From Azohydromonas australica DSM 1124 (GTDB lineage Bacteria > Pseudomonadota > Gammaproteobacteria > Burkholderiales > Burkholderiaceae_C), in assembly GCF_000430725.1 (NCBI RefSeq), contig NZ_KE387206.1, positions 225,516 through 289,515 of the forward strand: a stretch of 64,000 nucleotides of DNA, in the 5' to 3' direction. This document shows positions 1 to 11,082 of the stretch, one piece after another. Below the pieces are notes generated by a model. The model was not told the DNA's origin. It worked only from the letters and a program-made list of their open reading frames with translations, and did no database searches. A program made the position numbers and the translations under genes. How positions within the stretch are numbered: the stretch's first letter is position 1; each line of letters begins with the position of its first letter.

Positions 1-1
1 G

Positions 2-394
2 GCGCAGGACGCCGCCGGGCGGCAGCTCGCGCGCTGGTGCGCGCAGCGCAGCGAGTTCGTGCGCGTGCTGCACCCGGCGCTGCCCGGCGCGCCGGGCCAC
101 GAGCACTGGGCCGACACCTGCAGCGCCGCCGCCGGCCTGTTCACGGTGGAGCTGGACCCGCGCTACACCCCCGCGCAGGCCGACGCGGTGGTGGATGCCT
201 TGAAGCTCTTCCGCATCGGCTGGTCCTGGGGCGGGCCGGTGAGCCTGGCCGTGCCCTACGACGCGGCCAGCCTGCGCAGCCGCCCGGTGCCTTACCGCGG
301 CACGCTCATCCGCTTCAGCCTGGGGCTGGAGGCGGTTGAGGATCTGCAGGCCGACCTGGAGCAGGCGCTCGCCGTCCTGCACGCGCAAGCGTGA
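2..394 (+). CDS. metC: Cystathionine beta-lyase, C-terminal part (5' end outside window)
   Basis: Only the last ~130 codons are present. The reading frame is open from base 2 and stops at 392-394. The tail carries the end of a PLP-dependent Cys/Met metabolism enzyme: GHEHW, then SAAAGLFTVELD, then FRIGWSWGGPVSL and GTLIRFSLGLE. These match the C-terminal domain of MetC, which cleaves cystathionine to homocysteine, pyruvate and ammonia in methionine synthesis. The SWGG and RFSLGLE blocks are typical of the family. The PLP lysine lies upstream, outside the window, so activity cannot be judged. The stop overlaps the GTG of the next gene by 4 nt. A cystathionine gamma-synthase or gamma-lyase is possible but SWGGPVSL fits MetC better. 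Confidence 0.8.
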   Translation, partial: AQDAAGRQLARWCAQRSEFVRVLHPALPGAPGHEHWADTCSAAAGLFTVELDPRYTPAQADAVVDALKLFRIGWSWGGPVSLAVPYDAASLRSRPVPYRGTLIRFSLGLEAVEDLQADLEQALAVLHAQA

Positions 395-1500
395 GGCCCG
401 CCGCTCAACGCTGGGCGCACGTGGATGCGCTCAAGGCGGTCGCGTGCCAATTGATCGTGCTGCACCACCTGGCCTTCTACGGCCCGATGTCGGACACGGC
501 CGCCGAGCTGGCGCCGGAACTCATCGGCTGGCTGTCGCAGCACGCGCGCGTGGCGGTGCAGGTGTTTCTGGTGCTGGGCGGCTTCCTGGCCGCGCGCAGC
601 CTGGCGCCGCAGGCGCGCCTGAAGCACGGCGCCGCGCCCTGGGAGCTGCTGGGCGACCGCTATGCGCGGCTGGCGCTGCCCTACGCGGTGATGCTGCTCA
701 TCTCCATCGCTGCGTCGGCCCTGGCGCGCGAGTGGATGGACCACGCCAGCATCTCCGACCCGCCGCGCCTGGGGCAGCTGCTGGCGCACCTGCTGCTGCT
801 GCACGACCTGCTGGGCGTGGAGGCGCTGTCGGCCGGCGTCTGGTACGTGGCCATCGACTTCCAGCTCTACGCGCTGCTGCTGGCGCTGCTGGTGCTGGCC
901 CGCTGGCTGGAGCAGGGCGGACCGCAGCAGCGGCGGCAACTGGCGCCCGCGCTGGTGCTGCTGGGCGTGGCGGCCTCGCTGCTGTACTTCAACCTGGAGC
1001 CCGACTGGGACGTGGCCGCGCCGTACTTCTTCGGCGCCTACGGCCTGGGCGTGCTGGCCGGCTGGTGGACGGCGCCACGGCTACGCTTGGTGCCGCTGGC
1101 CGCGCTGGCGCTGCTGGTGGGCGTGGCGCTGCTGATCGAGTTCCGCCTGCGCATCGCGGTGGCGTCGGCGGTGGCGCTGCTGCTGGCGGTGCTGCAGTGG
1201 CGCCCGCAGTGGGTGCCGCGGGCCGAGGGCTCGCTGGGGCGGCTGACCGCGTCGGTCTCGCGCAGCAGCTACGGCGTGTTCCTGGTGCACTTCCCGGTGT
1301 GCCTGGTGGTCAACGCGGCCTTCACCGAGTTCGTGCCGGACGAGCCGGTGCCGCAGGCGCTGGGGATGCTGGTGGCCTGGGGCGCCAGCCTGTTCGCCGG
1401 CGCGCTGTTCCACCGTCACGTGGAGCAGCGGGCCATGGCGTGGGTTGCCGCGCGCCGGGCGCGCGTGCAGGGGCACAGCGGGAGCTTCAGGACGCGGTGA
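391..1500 (+). CDS. Membrane O-acyltransferase (acyltransferase 3 family)
   Basis: Protein of 369 aa starting at a GTG that overlaps the metC stop (GTGA), so translation may be coupled. It is strongly hydrophobic with about ten membrane segments. The N-terminus HVDALKAVACQLIVLHH has the acyltransferase-3 signature in which a basic residue is followed by a conserved His about ten residues later, then VFLVLGGFLAAR. Near the C-terminus SSYGVFLVHFPVCLV is another family block. Such proteins acetylate or otherwise acylate polysaccharides, lipids or small molecules in the inner membrane. No sugar or lipid gene lies next to it, so the substrate is unknown. There is no obvious Shine-Dalgarno sequence. 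Confidence 0.8.
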   Translation: MRPAAQRWAHVDALKAVACQLIVLHHLAFYGPMSDTAAELAPELIGWLSQHARVAVQVFLVLGGFLAARSLAPQARLKHGAAPWELLGDRYARLALPYAVMLLISIAASALAREWMDHASISDPPRLGQLLAHLLLLHDLLGVEALSAGVWYVAIDFQLYALLLALLVLARWLEQGGPQQRRQLAPALVLLGVAASLLYFNLEPDWDVAAPYFFGAYGLGVLAGWWTAPRLRLVPLAALALLVGVALLIEFRLRIAVASAVALLLAVLQWRPQWVPRAEGSLGRLTASVSRSSYGVFLVHFPVCLVVNAAFTEFVPDEPVPQALGMLVAWGASLFAGALFHRHVEQRAMAWVAARRARVQGHSGSFRTR

Positions 1501-1557
1501 GGGAAGAGGGCGCGGGAGCGACGAGGCGGCGGGTAGGGCGCCTCGGCCCGCGCCGCC

Positions 1558-2034
1558 TCAAGCCTTCGTCGACACCTTGTGCCGCATCAGGCGGCCCTTC
1601 TCGCGTTCCCAGTCGCGGGCCTTTTCGGTTTCGCGCTTGTCGTGCTGGGCCTTGCCCTTGGCCAGCGCGATCTGGGCTTTCACGAGGCCGTTCTTGTAGT
1701 GCAGGTTCAGCGGCACCAGGGTGAAGCCGCGCTGCTCGACCTTGCCGATGAGGCGGCGGATCTCCTCCTTCTTCATCAGCAGCTTCTTGGTGCGGTCGGC
1801 CTCGGGCACCACGTGGGTCGAGGCGCTGCGCAGCGCGTTGATGCGGCAGCCGATGAGGAACAGCTCCCCATCGCGGATCACGACGTAGCCGTCGGTGAGC
1901 TGGATCTGGCCGGCGCGGATGGCCTTGACCTCCCAGCCCGCGAGCACCATTCCGGCCTCGAATTGCTCCTCGATGTGGTACTCGAAGCGGGCGCGGCGGT
2001 TTTCGGCGATGAGAGCGGAGTTGGGTGGCGGCAT
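1558..2034 (-). CDS. smpB: SsrA-binding protein SmpB
   Basis: 158 aa with ATG at 2034; a TTG three codons upstream is a less likely start. SmpB binds tmRNA and brings it to stalled ribosomes for trans-translation. The sequence has the whole family pattern: IAENRRARFEYHIEE at the N-terminus, LAGWEVKAIRAGQI, the DGELFLIGCRI block, a lysine-rich middle (RTKKLLMKKEEI), NLHYKNGLVKAQIALAKG, and a basic C-terminal tail (AQHDKRETEKARDWEREKG), which folds in the decoding centre. Length is normal. It is divergent from ratA, with 48 bp between start codons. The tmRNA gene itself is not in the window. Confidence 0.97.
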   Translation of the reverse strand: MPPPNSALIAENRRARFEYHIEEQFEAGMVLAGWEVKAIRAGQIQLTDGYVVIRDGELFLIGCRINALRSASTHVVPEADRTKKLLMKKEEIRRLIGKVEQRGFTLVPLNLHYKNGLVKAQIALAKGKAQHDKRETEKARDWEREKGRLMRHKVSTKA

Positions 2035-2065
2035 GAGCAACAAAAAGGGGGCCGAACGCGGCCCC

Positions 2066-2083
2066 TACAATCCCTGCATTGTA
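2066..2083. promoter_or_regulatory. Back-to-back -10 elements of smpB and ratA
   Basis: TACAAT at 2066-2071 (plus) and ATTGTA at 2078-2083 (TACAAT on minus) form a 6-bp inverted repeat with a 6-bp centre. Each is a good -10 hexamer pointing to one of the two divergent genes. The plus start site would fall near 2078, only about five bases before the ratA ATG (2083). The minus start site would be near 2071, about 37 bases before smpB. No good -35 is visible on either side. The palindrome might instead be an operator. Confidence 0.5.
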
Positions 2084-2535
2084 TGAAGCACGTGAAGAAG
2101 TCGGTCCTGCTGTGGTACACGCCGCGCGAGATCTATGACCTGGTGACCGGAGTCGAGGACTATCCGGCGTTCCTGCCATGGTGCGACCGCGCCGAGGTGC
2201 TGGAGCGTGGCGAGGACAGCATGATCGCGCGGCTGCACCTGCACTACGCCGGCGTGCGCCACAACTTCACCACCCGCAACGTCCAGGTCCCCGGCCGCGA
2301 GGTGCGCATGGAGCTGGTCGATGGCCCGTTCTCGCTGCTGGACGGCACCTGGATCTTCCATCCCCTGGGTGCCCCGGGCTCCGAGCCCAAGGCCTGCCGC
2401 ATCGAGTTCGACCTGCGCTACGCCTTCTCCAGCCGCGCGCTGGAGCTGGTCGTGAGCCCCGTGTTCGACCGCATCGCCAACACCTTCGTGGACGCGTTCG
2501 TGAAGCGCGCCGAGCAGGTCCATGGGCCGCGCTGA
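2083..2535 (+). CDS. ratA: RatA/COQ10-type START-domain protein
   Basis: 150 aa, beginning at ATG 2083 (MKHVKKSVLLWYTPREIYD). It belongs to the polyketide cyclase/COQ10 family (START-like fold). Markers are the early YDLVTGVEDYPAFLPWC block and HNFTTRNVQ, then GPFSLLDGTWIFHPL and the FDLRYAFSSRALELVVSPVF helix region. In E. coli the homologue was reported as toxin RatA, which hampers 70S ribosome formation. Others in the family bind ubiquinone, so the cellular role here is uncertain. The partner rnfH (ratB) follows with a 14-nt overlap and smpB is divergent, which is the standard ratAB-smpB arrangement. The long in-frame extension upstream overlaps smpB and was rejected. Confidence 0.88.
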   Translation: MKHVKKSVLLWYTPREIYDLVTGVEDYPAFLPWCDRAEVLERGEDSMIARLHLHYAGVRHNFTTRNVQVPGREVRMELVDGPFSLLDGTWIFHPLGAPGSEPKACRIEFDLRYAFSSRALELVVSPVFDRIANTFVDAFVKRAEQVHGPR

Positions 2536-2845
2536 GATGGGTTCCATGCAGGTCGAAGTCGTCTTCAGCCCCGCGCCGCGCCAGGTCGAGACCATCGTGC
2601 TGGAGCTGCCCGTGGGCGCGACGCTGCGTGAGGCGGTGGAGGCCTCGGGCCTGCTGGCGAGGCATCCGCACTTCAGCGCGCAGTCGCTGTCCTTTAGCGT
2701 CTGGGGCCGGCCGCAGCCCGCGGAGCACCCGCTGCGCGAGGGCGACCGCGTCGAGCTGTGCCGCGCGCTGCTGGTGGACCCCAAGGAGGCGCGGCGCCTT
2801 CGCTACAAGGGGCAGGGCGGCGAGAAGAAGCAGCGCCGGGGCTGA
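2522..2845 (+). CDS. rnfH: RnfH/RatB family ubiquitin-like protein
   Basis: A small protein of up to 107 aa with a beta-grasp fold. The core begins at MQVEVVFSPAP and runs through ETIVLELPVGATLREAVEASGL, FSVWGRP, HPLREGDRVELCRALLVDPKEARR and a basic tail (KKQRRG). The block GDRVEL-RPL-DPKEARR is diagnostic of the family. Possible starts are ATG 2522, 2537 and 2546; 2522 overlaps the ratA stop by 14 nt and 2546 starts right at the conserved core. The function is not established; it is nearly always paired with ratA. Confidence 0.9.
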   Translation: MGRAEMGSMQVEVVFSPAPRQVETIVLELPVGATLREAVEASGLLARHPHFSAQSLSFSVWGRPQPAEHPLREGDRVELCRALLVDPKEARRLRYKGQGGEKKQRRG

Positions 2846-2931
2846 GCGGTCCGCGCCGGATTGCGCACGTTCTGCGCCTTGGCACAAGGCGCAGCCTACC
2901 CCCAAACCTGTGGCCTGCTAAGGGGCTTCCC

Positions 2932-2937
2932 TATAAT
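2932..2937 (+). promoter_or_regulatory. -10 element of guaB
   Basis: A perfect TATAAT hexamer sits 25 bases upstream of the guaB ATG. The start site would be near 2944, giving a short leader with GGAG at 2952-2955. No clear -35 is seen at 16-18 bp spacing. Confidence 0.6.
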
Positions 2938-2962
2938 CCGCTTTTGCGTCTGGAGCCCTCTC

Positions 2963-4435
<1,473 letters not shown>

Positions 4436-4445
4436 GCCCGGCGCC

Positions 4446-5747
4446 GTGACTGCAGACTCCCGAGAAGCACAGGGCAGCGCACCGGTGGCCGAGGCTGAAA
4501 CCAGCGGCAGTGGCCGCGGCCGCCGCGCCGCGATGCCGTTCATCCTGGTCACGGTGCTGATCGACATGATGTCGATCGGCCTGATCATCCCGGTGCTGCC
4601 CGCGCTGGTGGGCACCTTCACCGGCAGCGCGGCGGACCAGGCCTTCTGGTTCGGCGCGGTGAGCTTCGCCTTCGGCATCGCGAACTTCTTCGGTTCGCCG
4701 GTGCTCGGCGCGCTGTCCGACCGCTTCGGGCGCCGCCCGGTGCTGCTGCTGGGTTTCTGCGGCCTGGCGTTCAGCTTCTTCGCCACGGCGTTCGCCCCGG
4801 CGCTGTGGATCCTGGTGGCGGTGCGCCTGGTCAGCGGCGCGCTGCAGGCCAACGCGGCGGTGGCGCAGTCCTACGTCGCGGACATCAGCACGCCGCAGGA
4901 GCGCGCCAAGCGCTTCGGCATGCTCGGCGCCACCTTCGGCGTGGGCTTCATCCTCGGCCCGGTGACGGGCGGGCTGCTGGGGGACATCAACCTCCACCTG
5001 CCCTTCCTCGTTGCCGGCAGCCTGGCGCTGCTCAACACCCTCTACGGCCTGTTCGTGCTGCCGGAGTCGCTGCCCAAGGCCCACCGCCGGCCCTTCGAGT
5101 GGCGGCGCGCCAACCCGGTGTCGGCGCTGCGCGAGCTGCGCAGCCTGCGCGGCGTGGGCCCGCTGGTGACGGTGATGGCGCTGGGTGGCCTGGCGCAGTT
5201 CACGCTGCATTCCACCTGGGTGCTCTACACCGGCATGAAGTTCGGCTGGGGCCCGCGCGAGAACGGCTGGAGCCTGTTCGCCGTGGGCCTGATGTCGGCG
5301 CTGGTGCAGGGCGGGCTGATGCGCCAGCTGCTTAAGCGCCACACGCCGCAGAAGCTCGTGCGCATGGGGCTGATCTCCTCGGCGCTGAGCTACCTGGCCT
5401 GGGGCCTCGCGCCCGAGGGCTGGATGATGTACGCCGTCATCGGCCTGAACCTGCTGGGCTTCACCGTCAACGCGGCGCTGCAGAGCATGGTGTCCAACGC
5501 GGCGGACGACACGCGCCAGGGCCGCACCATGGGCTCCGTCGCCTCGCTCAACAGCCTGATGGCCGTGCTCGCGCCGATCACCGGCGCGGGGCTGCTGACC
5601 CTGGTGTCGCACCGCCCGCAGGGCGACTTCCTGATCGGGCTTCCCTTCTACTTCTGCGCGCTGCTGCAGGCCGTGGCCGCGGTCATCGCCTTCCGCCACT
5701 TCCGGCGCCAGCGCAGCGCCACCGCGGCCGCCTCCACGGCCGCCTGA
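4446..5747 (+). CDS. MFS transporter of the TetA-like DHA1 group
   Basis: 433 aa from a GTG start; there are ten bases after the guaB stop. About 12 membrane segments are visible. The MFS motif A GALSDRFGRRPVLL follows the second segment. The first segment, ILVTVLIDMMSIGLIIPVLP, is typical of the TCR/Tet group, as is RLVSGALQANAAVAQSYVAD in helix 4-5 and GFILGPVTGGLLG (motif C-like). It likely exports a drug or metabolite by proton antiport. The location between guaB and guaA might suggest a purine-related compound, but the sequence alone does not show this. Confidence 0.85.
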   Translation: MTADSREAQGSAPVAEAETSGSGRGRRAAMPFILVTVLIDMMSIGLIIPVLPALVGTFTGSAADQAFWFGAVSFAFGIANFFGSPVLGALSDRFGRRPVLLLGFCGLAFSFFATAFAPALWILVAVRLVSGALQANAAVAQSYVADISTPQERAKRFGMLGATFGVGFILGPVTGGLLGDINLHLPFLVAGSLALLNTLYGLFVLPESLPKAHRRPFEWRRANPVSALRELRSLRGVGPLVTVMALGGLAQFTLHSTWVLYTGMKFGWGPRENGWSLFAVGLMSALVQGGLMRQLLKRHTPQKLVRMGLISSALSYLAWGLAPEGWMMYAVIGLNLLGFTVNAALQSMVSNAADDTRQGRTMGSVASLNSLMAVLAPITGAGLLTLVSHRPQGDFLIGLPFYFCALLQAVAAVIAFRHFRRQRSATAAASTAA

Positions 5748-5757
5748 GAGCACTCTC

Positions 5758-7341
<1,584 letters not shown>

Positions 7342-7378
7342 TTGGGCGGGGCGGCTGAAATAGTCGCTTGATGCCTGC

Positions 7379-7427
7379 AAAAGGCCGTTGACGATGGGAT
7401 GTTAGCCCGGGGTCAACGGCCTTTTCT
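7379..7427 (+). terminator. Rho-independent terminator of the gua operon
   Basis: A perfect 14-bp inverted repeat (arms 7379-7392 and 7412-7425, AAAAGGCCGTTGAC and its complement) with a 19-nt loop ends in TTTT. It stands 38 bases after the guaA stop. Confidence 0.85.
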
Positions 7428-7706
7428 TTGGTGCATCCAAGAGGGCGTGAAGTCAGCTTCGTGCCCGTTGCAGTTATTCGACCCGCCATCGCGAATACCC
7501 CTTCGCAGCGGAAGCGGCCGTCCGACCAGGGTTTACAAACCGCGGCAGCCAACCAAAAGCGACTGTACTTCGACGTCTGCTCTCCAGCGTCGGCTATCCA
7601 CCAGCACCATCAAATCCAAAACGTTGTGCTCAAGCTGGACCAGCGCCATCAACTGTCCATGCCAAGCCTTACACTGAGCAGTGCTACTCAAACATCGTTC
7701 TTAGAA

Positions 7707-9491
7707 ATGGCAGACATAGGCCCAGATGGCAGCAATGAACCGCCAGTCAAAGTATTTCAAGCCAAACGGGCGAATTATGGCTGGCACGCCCTTTTGATCA
7801 GCCACCTCGCAGTCGGCGCAGTCACGGGCTTGGTGTTATGGGCATTGACGAACGTGTCTGCCTCGTTGCCTGCCGAAATTGTTGGCGCCTGCTTGTACAT
7901 GACGATTGCCACCGCCTTAGGATGGTTGTTATCTCATGACGCTTACTCCTCGGCCAAGGCAAAAGCTATTTTTGCAATTTTGCTTGGTCTTGCCTTCGGG
8001 TTACTGGGTGCCCACGCAGGGCTGGCTACAGATGATGGTGGGAAATTCAGGCCGCCATTGGGGCACATGTTGGCCGCTTTGGTGGTTGGTTTCATCACAC
8101 TGTCGTTGGCCGCTGGCTGGCGGCAGACAATACGGCGCTTTGATTACCCAATCCTCTTTCAATTTGCTTGGCGCAATGCGCTGCTCATTTTATTAAGTTG
8201 TGCCTTGACAGGCCTGCTGTGGGTCCTGTCGGTAGCCGCTGCCTGGCTCATGGAGAGCATCGGCATACGCCAGTTCAATGAAATCTTGGTTTCACCCGCA
8301 TTCAGGATCATCCTGACGGCCTCTGCGCTTGGCCTGTCAACCGGACTGGTGCTAATTCTGGCCGACACAACGTCAAGCAGCATCAGCGGCTTGCTTTCGC
8401 TCATTAGCTGGTTTTTGCCGCTTGCTCAAGCCTTTGCGATCATCTGGATGGTGGCGCTACTTATCACCGGTGTTGAACCTTTGTTCGCAACACGCAGCGC
8501 CGCGTTCTACTTGCTTTGGTTTGCTTTGCTTGCGATCACATTCGTAAATGCCGCATTTCAGGATGGGCGTAAACCGCCAGTCTACCCTCCTTTCCTTGCT
8601 TCGGTCTTGCGCGCAGCTTGGATCACGCTTCCGGTACTCTGCGCTCTTGCCTGCTGGGCTCTTGCTCAGCGGGTTCAGCAACATGGTTGGACACAGGCTC
8701 GAATCTGGGCTGCAGTTGTGGCGCTGTTGATCACCATGCACGCAGTTGGATATGTCATTTCGCTAGTTTTCCGCAGGCGCGCATGGATGGCCACGATCGC
8801 ACCGACAAACGTCGCAGCAGCACTTCTTGAAGTCGCTCTTGTGACAGCTCTGATCAGCCCCATTGCCGATGTGCGCATGCTTGCTGCGAATGATCAGGTG
8901 GCAAGGCTTCAAGCGGGGAAAGTTAAACTCGCCGAATTCGATTGGCAGTACCTCGCACGCGAGCAGCGTTATGGCCGCCCTGCGTTGGAGGCGCTCGCCA
9001 CTCAGCAAGGTAGTACGTCGTACAGCAAAGATCTGGCAGCGCGCGCCAAACAGGCGTTAAACGATATTGTTCTAAACCCGAATATTCAAAATACGGCGAA
9101 GACAAAGAACGTCAAAATCGAAAATGTCGTTGTATTGCCAGTTGGTGCCAAGCTTCCCCCGGACTTGGTACATTGGCTAACCAAGACCCATATAGACTGG
9201 AATATTCAAGCGTGTCTTTCGCAGCCGGAGAAATGTGTCATCTGGCTTACTGATGTCAATGCGGACGCTCAGCAAGAAGCCCTGTTGTTGTGTGAGGAGG
9301 GAAGCGGCGTCCTCGCAACGATATATGGGAAAAATTCCAGCGGCTGGCGAAAAGAGGCTAGGGTCATCGGTTCCCAAAAGACGATCTCTGCGTGGCGAGC
9401 CGCCATTGAAGCAGGTCAGACTCGCTTGGTTGCGCCCCGATGGCCAGATTTAATGATAGGAGATGAACGGCTTGAAGTAATTGAGCATTGA
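7707..9491 (+). CDS. DUF4153-like multi-pass membrane protein
   Basis: About 594 aa from ATG 7707 (MADIGPDG); ATG 7659 and an upstream GTG at 7428 are in frame, and none has a good ribosome site. The first ~400 residues hold about ten hydrophobic segments with short loops, starting at WHALLISHLAVGAV. The last ~190 residues are soluble and include EFDWQYLAREQRYGRPALEAL, the kind of C-terminal extracytoplasmic region seen in DUF4153 proteins. The family has no assigned function. Codon and base use differ from the neighbours (about 55% GC by eye, many A/T third positions), and it separates guaA from tadA. It was probably acquired by transfer. Confidence 0.65.
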   Translation: MADIGPDGSNEPPVKVFQAKRANYGWHALLISHLAVGAVTGLVLWALTNVSASLPAEIVGACLYMTIATALGWLLSHDAYSSAKAKAIFAILLGLAFGLLGAHAGLATDDGGKFRPPLGHMLAALVVGFITLSLAAGWRQTIRRFDYPILFQFAWRNALLILLSCALTGLLWVLSVAAAWLMESIGIRQFNEILVSPAFRIILTASALGLSTGLVLILADTTSSSISGLLSLISWFLPLAQAFAIIWMVALLITGVEPLFATRSAAFYLLWFALLAITFVNAAFQDGRKPPVYPPFLASVLRAAWITLPVLCALACWALAQRVQQHGWTQARIWAAVVALLITMHAVGYVISLVFRRRAWMATIAPTNVAAALLEVALVTALISPIADVRMLAANDQVARLQAGKVKLAEFDWQYLAREQRYGRPALEALATQQGSTSYSKDLAARAKQALNDIVLNPNIQNTAKTKNVKIENVVVLPVGAKLPPDLVHWLTKTHIDWNIQACLSQPEKCVIWLTDVNADAQQEALLLCEEGSGVLATIYGKNSSGWRKEARVIGSQKTISAWRAAIEAGQTRLVAPRWPDLMIGDERLEVIEH

Positions 9492-9669
9492 AATGCTCAT
9501 GCGTTTGTCTGTTGCCCCATAAGAACGACGACCGTCTGCTTCTTGGCAAGGATGACAGTTATGCGAGTGGCCACTACGGCACGAGTGGGCCGGAGATAAT
9601 GCTCACGATTGAATGTCCTCTCCCAGCCTAGAACAGCCGGTAGGAAATAGCAGTCGTCCGACCGCAATT

Positions 9670-9817
9670 GGCCGAGGCTGTGTGAAAACGCGGCTACCAA
9701 GGCGCCTCGCAGAACGACGACCCGCTAGAACGCTCAAGGTGCGATTTTTTGGAGATCGCCAAGGGTCGAAGGACCCCCGAAAACGGCCGTCGATCGAATT
9801 TTCACACAGCCTCGGCC
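9670..9817. mobile_element. MITE-like element or IS remnant with 19-bp terminal inverted repeats
   Basis: The ends GGCCGAGGCTGTGTGAAAA (9670-9688) and its exact complement (9799-9817) bound a 148-bp segment with no transposase. The GAGGCTGTGTGAAAA type of end is familiar from bacterial insertion sequences, but I cannot assign a family. If the true ends begin at GAG, a palindromic GGCC flanks both sides and could be a 4-bp target duplication. The inside is GC-rich and non-coding in appearance. Confidence 0.6.
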
Positions 9818-9974
9818 GATAGCTGTCTTCCATCAGGAAATCGCGGAGCGCAGGGGAGGCGGTTTATTTGGCGGTAAATCGTGATGTTTTTCCTTGACTA
9901 GGGGTTTGCGGCGTAGGGTTGCGGAAGTCGCGTTCATAACTTGTCTTGACTATCTCTGCAGGTTTGGCTCAGAA

Positions 9975-10007
9975 AACGGCCTTGCCTGCTGCACAGCAAA
10001 GGCCGTT
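9975..10007. terminator. Hairpin, possible weak terminator
   Basis: AACGGCCTT (9975-9983) pairs with AAGGCCGTT (9999-10007) around a 15-nt loop. The stem is 9 bp. There is no T-run on the plus side; on the minus side the stem is followed by only a short TTTT from the AAAA at 9973-9976. Which gene it would serve is unclear. Confidence 0.3.
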
Positions 10008-10213
10008 CATCAACCAATGCTCAGCGAGACCGGAAATTGAGGATAGGTTGGAAATCTGGCTGAGTTTGTCGTGGACTGCTTCGTCGGTCCAGCAGGCCGC
10101 TTCCAGTGAAGGTTTGGGGCCAGCCTTTCAGTGAAGAATGTCAGGCTTCCGGGTGGCGAGACAATCTCTTCCTTTCTTGAAGCTGTCGCTCCAACACCCG
10201 CTGCTCCTCTCTC

Positions 10214-10762
10214 ATGCCTCCTATCACCCCAGACAACCAAGCCATGCGCCTGGCCCTCGCCCAAGCCGAGCAGGCCTACCAGGCCGGCGAGGTCCCCGTC
10301 GGCGCCGTGATCCTGCTCAACGGCGAGCCCATCGCCTCAGGCTTCAACCAGCCCATCGGCCTGCACGACCCGACGGCGCATGCCGAGATCGTCGCCCTGC
10401 GCGCCGCAGCGCAGCGCCTGTCCAACTACCGGCTGCCGGAGTGTGAGCTGTTCGTCACCCTGGAGCCCTGCGCCATGTGCGCCATGGCGCTGATGCACGC
10501 GCGCTTCAAGCGCGTGGTGTTCGGCGCCACCGATCCCAAGACCGGCGTCGCGGGCTCGGTGCTGGACCTGTTCGGCTACCGCGAGCTGAACCACCACACG
10601 CTCATCGAGGGCGGGCTGCTGGGCGAGGAGTGCGGGGACCTGCTGCGGCGCTTCTTCCGCGAGCGGCGGGCGCAGCAGAAGGCACTTCGGGCGGCAGCGT
10701 TGGAGGCGGCGGGGGCGGCTGCAGACGGGGTGCCGCTGCATGCCGCCAAGCCGGGCGACTGA
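10214..10762 (+). CDS. tadA: tRNA-specific adenosine(34) deaminase
   Basis: 182 aa. TadA converts A34 to inosine in tRNA-Arg(ACG). The zinc and catalytic residues of the cytidine/deoxycytidylate deaminase fold are present: HAEIVALRAA (zinc His and proton-shuttling Glu) and TLEPCAMCAMALMHAR (two zinc Cys). GATDPKTGVAGS and the NHH segment further match TadA. The C-terminal ~25 residues are an alanine-rich tail beyond the usual end. No clear ribosome site precedes ATG 10214. In related genomes tadA sits close to guaA and ldcA; here both intervals contain additional genes. Confidence 0.95.
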   Translation: MPPITPDNQAMRLALAQAEQAYQAGEVPVGAVILLNGEPIASGFNQPIGLHDPTAHAEIVALRAAAQRLSNYRLPECELFVTLEPCAMCAMALMHARFKRVVFGATDPKTGVAGSVLDLFGYRELNHHTLIEGGLLGEECGDLLRRFFRERRAQQKALRAAALEAAGAAADGVPLHAAKPGD

Positions 10763-10884
10763 GGTCCTTCGGTGCGCCGGCCTGCCACTGACGAGACATT
10801 GAAAATCAGCGCGAAAAAGCAGCCGGCGCTGCTGCGAGTTTGTAAGGCGCCTAGGCGAGTATTTCTCTGAATGTTCCTGGGCGC

Positions 10885-10912
10885 TTTTCAAGCGGCCTGC
10901 TTGCGTTATAAG
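10885..10912 (+). promoter_or_regulatory. Candidate promoter in the tadA-acyltransferase gap
   Basis: TTTTCA (10885-10890) and TATAAG (10907-10912) are separated by 16 bp, a plausible sigma-70 pair about 170 bases before the acyltransferase ATG. The rest of the 320-base gap (10763-11082) shows no gene or repeat I can support. Confidence 0.35.
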
Positions 10913-11082
10913 GACCAACGGTAAATCCTACCCCGGGCTCGCCGTTTGCCACAGCCTGCCGTCCCGCGAATATCCAGGTCCGGGCCGCCTTGGCGCAGTG
11001 AGCGCTGGCCCTCAGGCCCGGCGTTGGTCCAAGCGCCGCCACCCTTCGCTGAATTCCTGGTGTCCCAGGGAAACCCCGGTTC

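Larger units (their letters stand above)
9492..10213. other. Gene-free stretch with repeat elements
   Basis: I see no convincing gene in these 722 bases. The short open frames here have no family pattern and several read through the MITE-like repeat. The stretch contains the 148-bp element at 9670-9817, a 9-bp stem hairpin at 9975-10007 and a TTGACT at 9947-9952 without a matching -10. Composition is mixed and lower in GC than the core genome, consistent with insertion scars next to the DUF4153 gene. Confidence 0.6.

Noticed and set aside
1524..1559. GC-rich hairpin between the acyltransferase and smpB as a terminator
   Set aside because: A ~9-bp stem exists but there is no T-run on either strand and it overlaps the smpB stop codon, so I do not call it.
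2884..2900. Sigma-54 promoter (TTGGCAC) before guaB
   Set aside because: The -12 element with the required spacing is missing and a perfect TATAAT is present.
7428..7706. N-terminal extension of the DUF4153-like protein
   Set aside because: It begins just downstream of the guaA terminator, lacks hydrophobic or conserved character and has no ribosome site.
9603..9833. Short open frames on both strands over the MITE-like element
   Set aside because: They read through the terminal inverted repeats, have no family pattern and no ribosome site.
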